Shown: one piece after another, positions 61,301-64,000 of the stretch
Position numbering within the stretch: the first letter of the stretch is position 1
How the letters are laid out: every line of letters begins with the position of its first letter
Notes under the pieces: generated by a model
Database searches by the model: none
The model's input: only the letters and a program-made list of their open reading frames with translations
Told to the model about the DNA's origin: nothing
Translations under genes and position numbers: made by a program
DNA from: Yamagishiella unicocca
Taxonomy: Eukaryota; Chlorophyta; Chlorophyceae; Chlamydomonadales; Volvocaceae
Direction of reading: 5' to 3'
Length of the DNA stretch: 64,000 nucleotides
Assembly (NCBI GenBank): GCA_003116995.1
Contig: BDSL01000013.1
Span: forward strand, 1,457,144 to 1,521,143

Positions 61301-63226
61301 ACGCGCGCAGACGGCGCTGGCGGCGACGCTCCGAGACCACGGAGCCGAGCCGGCGGCGGCCAGCAGGTGATCTGGGTCGGCGTGTAGCTGGCCGTCGCGG
61401 CCATCGACCTCGAGCTGTTTCCCTTGGTTTCTTTCAGCTCGGGATGTCATTGCTGCGGCTGCTGTTGCGGTCGAACCGGCTGTGTCGTGTTAAAAGCCGG
61501 GGCGTGCGGTGCGGCGTTCCAGTGCCGGTGGGGGTGTCGAAATGGGGCCAATGCGTGAGCCGTGCGCGCCCCGCCCCTGCCCCCCGCCCCGCCCCGGCCC
61601 CCTTCTCCCCCTCAGGCTGCTGGCGGCGCTGGCTGAGGCGCTGGCGGCGGCGTGCATCACCCGCGACGCGGCGGACCCGATGCGCGGCCCGCGGCCGCTG
61701 ACCATGTTTGGAGAAGCGCAGCTGATGGTGGGGCTCAGCCGCATGGCGGCTGGAGAGGCGCTGGCGGTGGCGCAGGTAGGCGGGGGGCTACGATAAAGGA
61801 ACCGGTAACGCGACTGGGGAAATGCAGTGGGTGCATAGCCTTCGGACACTGGAACGCGCGCGCATGCGACTGGACTAGGGTGGCCGGCCATGCCACCGGT
61901 ATGCGGAGGCCGGGGGGAGGGAGGGCGGGGGGAGGGAGGGCGGGGACGTGTGGAGGATGTAGCATAGCGTGTGCGACGCTGGTGTGGAGCGTGTGACGCG
62001 GGTGTGGAGTGCGGCGGCGCAATGCTTTGGGCCGGTTGAACGGGCGCGCGCTCGCGGCATGGTGTGCGGAACCCTAACCGGACTTTAACCTGCGCTGCTC
62101 CCCCATGCCCTGACGACGGCGCCGGATCGCTGCTCGTCGCAGGTGCCTGGCGCCGTCGCAGCGGCAGCAGACACCGCAGCGGCGGCCGTGGCGGCCGACG
62201 CAGCCGCCGGCGACGCCTCCTCCGACTGCAACATCGCCGTCAGCGACTCCAGCTTGGTGCTGGAGGTGCTGGCGGCGCAGGCGCAGGAGGTGGCTGCGAA
62301 CCACTGCGACCACATCGCCCAGGTGCTGCAGGTAGGGCTGGGCGGTGAAACCCGAGCGTGCGAGTCAGGTGCTCCAGGCAGGGCTGGGGGCGGTGAAACG
62401 CGAGCGTACGAGTCAGGTGCTCCAGGTAGGGCTGGGCGGTGTGAAGCCCGAGCGTACGAGTCAGGTGCTCCAGGCAGGGCTGGGCGGTGAAACGCGAGCG
62501 TGAAGCCCGAGCGTACGAATTAGATGGGCGGTAGGTGGCAGCGCAGCTATTGCGCAAGCAGCCTACTGCAACAGCCGGAAGGCGGTGTACCCCTTCGGAC
62601 AACACACTTTGCCGAATGGAAAATAACGAAGGACTGTGATGCAGTCCTTAGTTGGGCTGCCAGCTTCGCCATCACAAGGCCCACAGGGCACCACGTTGCC
62701 CTCCGGGCTGCCTCTCAAGCCTCCGTTCAGGCGGCGCTGCGCGCCTTCACTTCTCGAACCTGGGTCTTGCTGAAGCTGCCTTTTTGGGGTGCTGCGCGCC
62801 TTCGCTTCCTCGAACCTGGGTTCTCCTGAAGCCGCCTGTTGCGCACGAACGCGCCACGCCCTGCAGGACCTGCGAGACGTGCCGCGCAGTCTGGGCACAC
62901 TGTCCGGAGCTGCCCGGGGAGCTGGCGGTCACCGCACCCGCCGCCGCGCGCTTCGCCAGGGGCGGTGCCGCCGAGGGCTTGCTGCGGCGCGCGGGCGCCG
63001 GCCGCGGCGACGCCGCCTCCCGCCGCGGCGGCCTACTCGGTGGCGGAGGACATCCAGGCGGCCTTCGGCGGTCCGAGGGGCGGCAGGGGTGCTGCCGCTG
63101 CCGCTGCTGCCGCTGGCGATGCTGGTGCCCAAAACCTCGACGCCGGCAGGGCGCGGCGGGGAGCGCCTAGGCGGGAGGCGCCGTCAGGGGACACCCGGCA
63201 CCGGCAAGAAGGCGGGGAGCCCTTGA
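58347..63226 (+). CDS. Unrecognised Ala-rich multi-exon protein (ends uncertain)
   Basis: Not recognised. Exons with good borders: up to 58626, 58911-58984, 59514-59678, 60014-60164 (or ending 60135), about 60474-60711, 61179-61366, 61616-61775, 62143-62331 and from 62867. They encode mainly helical, Ala/Leu-rich segments such as VALLRSLAGAVGRLAS, GQLLREVAGLVDCVA, IAAGLVDYVASLLAPGRAG and LLAALAEALAAACITRD, plus ASLVIRLPPASSIYASHTS. The pattern faintly recalls the region around REJ domains of polycystin-like proteins, which I cannot confirm. The ATG at 58347 follows an acceptor-like CCCCAG, so upstream exons are likely. Phase is inconsistent between the exons at 60014 and 60474 unless the earlier donor (after 60135) is used. 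In the last exon the phase-correct frame becomes Arg-rich and two other frames look more coding-like. Possibly a missed small intron, an assembly error or decay. Confidence 0.45.
59835..59849. repeat. Interstitial telomere-type repeat (CCCTAAAA orientation)
   Basis: AAACCCTAAAACCCT, the complement of AGGGTTTTAGGGTTT, lies within the intron after 59678. Confidence 0.7.
61049..61102 (+). repeat. Family-B dispersed repeat, copy 4 (Ala-rich gene intron)
   Basis: GTGTCCGCCGACCATGCGTC, AACTATCCTGTCCTTGTCGC and a CGGTTTTTATG end. Partial family-B copies also occur at 1049-1093, 13997-14037, 34350-34380 and 36717-36768. Confidence 0.8.
61793..61862 (-). repeat. Family-C dispersed repeat (Ala-rich gene intron)
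   Basis: ATAAAGGAACCGGTAACGCG, ACTGGGGAAATGCAGTGGGT, GCATAGCCTTCGGACACTGG. Related pieces occur at 9435-9475, 10437-10470, 10520-10585, 13434-13456, 35717-35762, 42183-42222 and 61128-61165, nearly all in introns. Confidence 0.75.
62332..62512. repeat. Tandem array copying an exon-intron junction
   Basis: Units of 46-48 bp containing CAGGTGCTCCAGG(T/C)AGGGCTGGGCGGTG repeat three to four times right after the donor at 62332. The unit resembles the real junction GTGCTGCAG|GTAGGGCTGGGCGG. Confidence 0.85.
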
Positions 63227-64000
63227 TCAGCAGTTTCGCTGGTGTGGGGTTTTGTGAGGAAAGCTGGTTGGGGTATGAGCCGGGGAAGGCTCAGTCAAGG
63301 TGACCCCGTGGGGGCGGCCTGGGCGGGACCCCGTGTGGGGCTGGGCAGGAGGGTCGGGTGCTGGGACCCTAGGGGCAGCAGCAGGTGTCCTCTCAGGTGG
63401 GTTCGGATCTGAGGGAGGAGCCCGGTCGAAGATGTTTCCAAGACGGCGCGCCGCAGCTCGGCGCCGCGCCGCCGCAGCTGCTGCTGCACAGCCGCAGAAG
63501 AGATTCGCATGCCCGTGTACAATTCTCGTTTTGACTGTTTAATGTGCGACGCGCACTTGTGTACGGCACCTAACTGACAATCTCAACTAACAAACAGAGA
63601 ATGATGATGACGACGATGATGATGATTGTGACGATAATAATAAAGGTCCTGGGGGCAGCACGCCCACGCATCTAAACGCAGTCCGGCGGCTTAGATTTGA
63701 AAAACGGTGTTGATGTTGGTGTCGGTGTTTGGTGCATTCTTAAGGCCACCCTCGCTGGTCGGCGATGTCAGGTTGTGGCTCGTGCGTTGCGGTTCGTTTG
63801 TTCGACGTGCTGGCACGAAAACGACGTGTGTGCGGCGTCTGACGCCCGCACTGTACGCACAACTCCTGTCGGCATCTTCGTGCACCTGCCCTGTACGTCT
63901 TTTACTCGCGCAATGCACTTCACCCCTGCCCTACCCCTCTTCACGCCGCGTTGTACATTTCAGTTTTTGCGGTTGCGGCGGTGTTGTCTCTACTCATGTG
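63227..64000. other. 3' flank of the Ala-rich gene; no gene seen
   Basis: Contains a GAT/GAC-rich microsatellite at about 63600-63645 and otherwise unique sequence to the window end. No exon-like block recognised. Confidence 0.5.

Overview
The window looks like nuclear DNA of a chlorophyte alga of the Chlamydomonas/Volvox group (Chlamydomonadales). The evidence is very GC-rich coding sequence, genes split into many short exons by introns mostly of 100-500 bp with GT..AG borders, candidate TGTAA poly(A) signals, interstitial TTTTAGGG repeats (the Chlamydomonas telomere unit), Ala/Gly/Gln-rich insertions in otherwise conserved enzymes, and plant-type protein families. Gene models below were built by hand from conserved protein blocks and splice phase. 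Exon borders are predictions.

Layout. (1) <1-6697 (+): all but the N-terminus of cytosolic methionyl-tRNA synthetase with a C-terminal EMAPII-like tRNA-binding domain. (2) 7986-11626 (+): plastid-type ascorbate peroxidase. (3) 12380-14263 (-): secreted, probably GPI-anchored protein with one canonical Kunitz/BPTI domain. (4) 14996-20153 (+): unrecognised secreted protein, divergent from the Kunitz gene. (5) 21210-21314 (-): intron-containing tRNA-Leu(CAG). (6) 23484-28099 (+): organellar methionyl-tRNA formyltransferase. (7) 29562-40197 (+): SNF2 chromatin remodeller of the Fun30/SMARCAD1 (Arabidopsis CHR19) class with a Q/M/G-rich N-terminus. (8) 42241-46074 (-): GhrA-type glyoxylate/hydroxypyruvate reductase. 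(9) 46504-47953 (+): small secreted protein with two Cys-rich modules, divergent from gene 8. (10) 49421-55975 (-): homologue of plant 'NST1-like' proteins with a very long Gln/Ala/Pro-rich tail. (11) about 58347-63226 (+): Ala-rich multi-exon gene that I do not recognise, with uncertain ends.

Functional links are loose. MetRS and the formyltransferase both act on methionyl-tRNA but in different compartments (cytosol, organelle). Ascorbate peroxidase and the GhrA-type reductase both fit photosynthetic and photorespiratory redox metabolism. There is no operon logic.

The most unusual non-coding feature is the introns. At least three short dispersed repeat families recur in both orientations, mostly inside introns and several within about 20-35 nt of an acceptor. 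Alongside them are homogeneous tandem arrays (32-bp x9, 40-bp x4) and interstitial telomere-type repeats. The best candidates for undescribed biology are this intron-resident repeat population, the Cys-rich two-module protein and the algal Kunitz protein.
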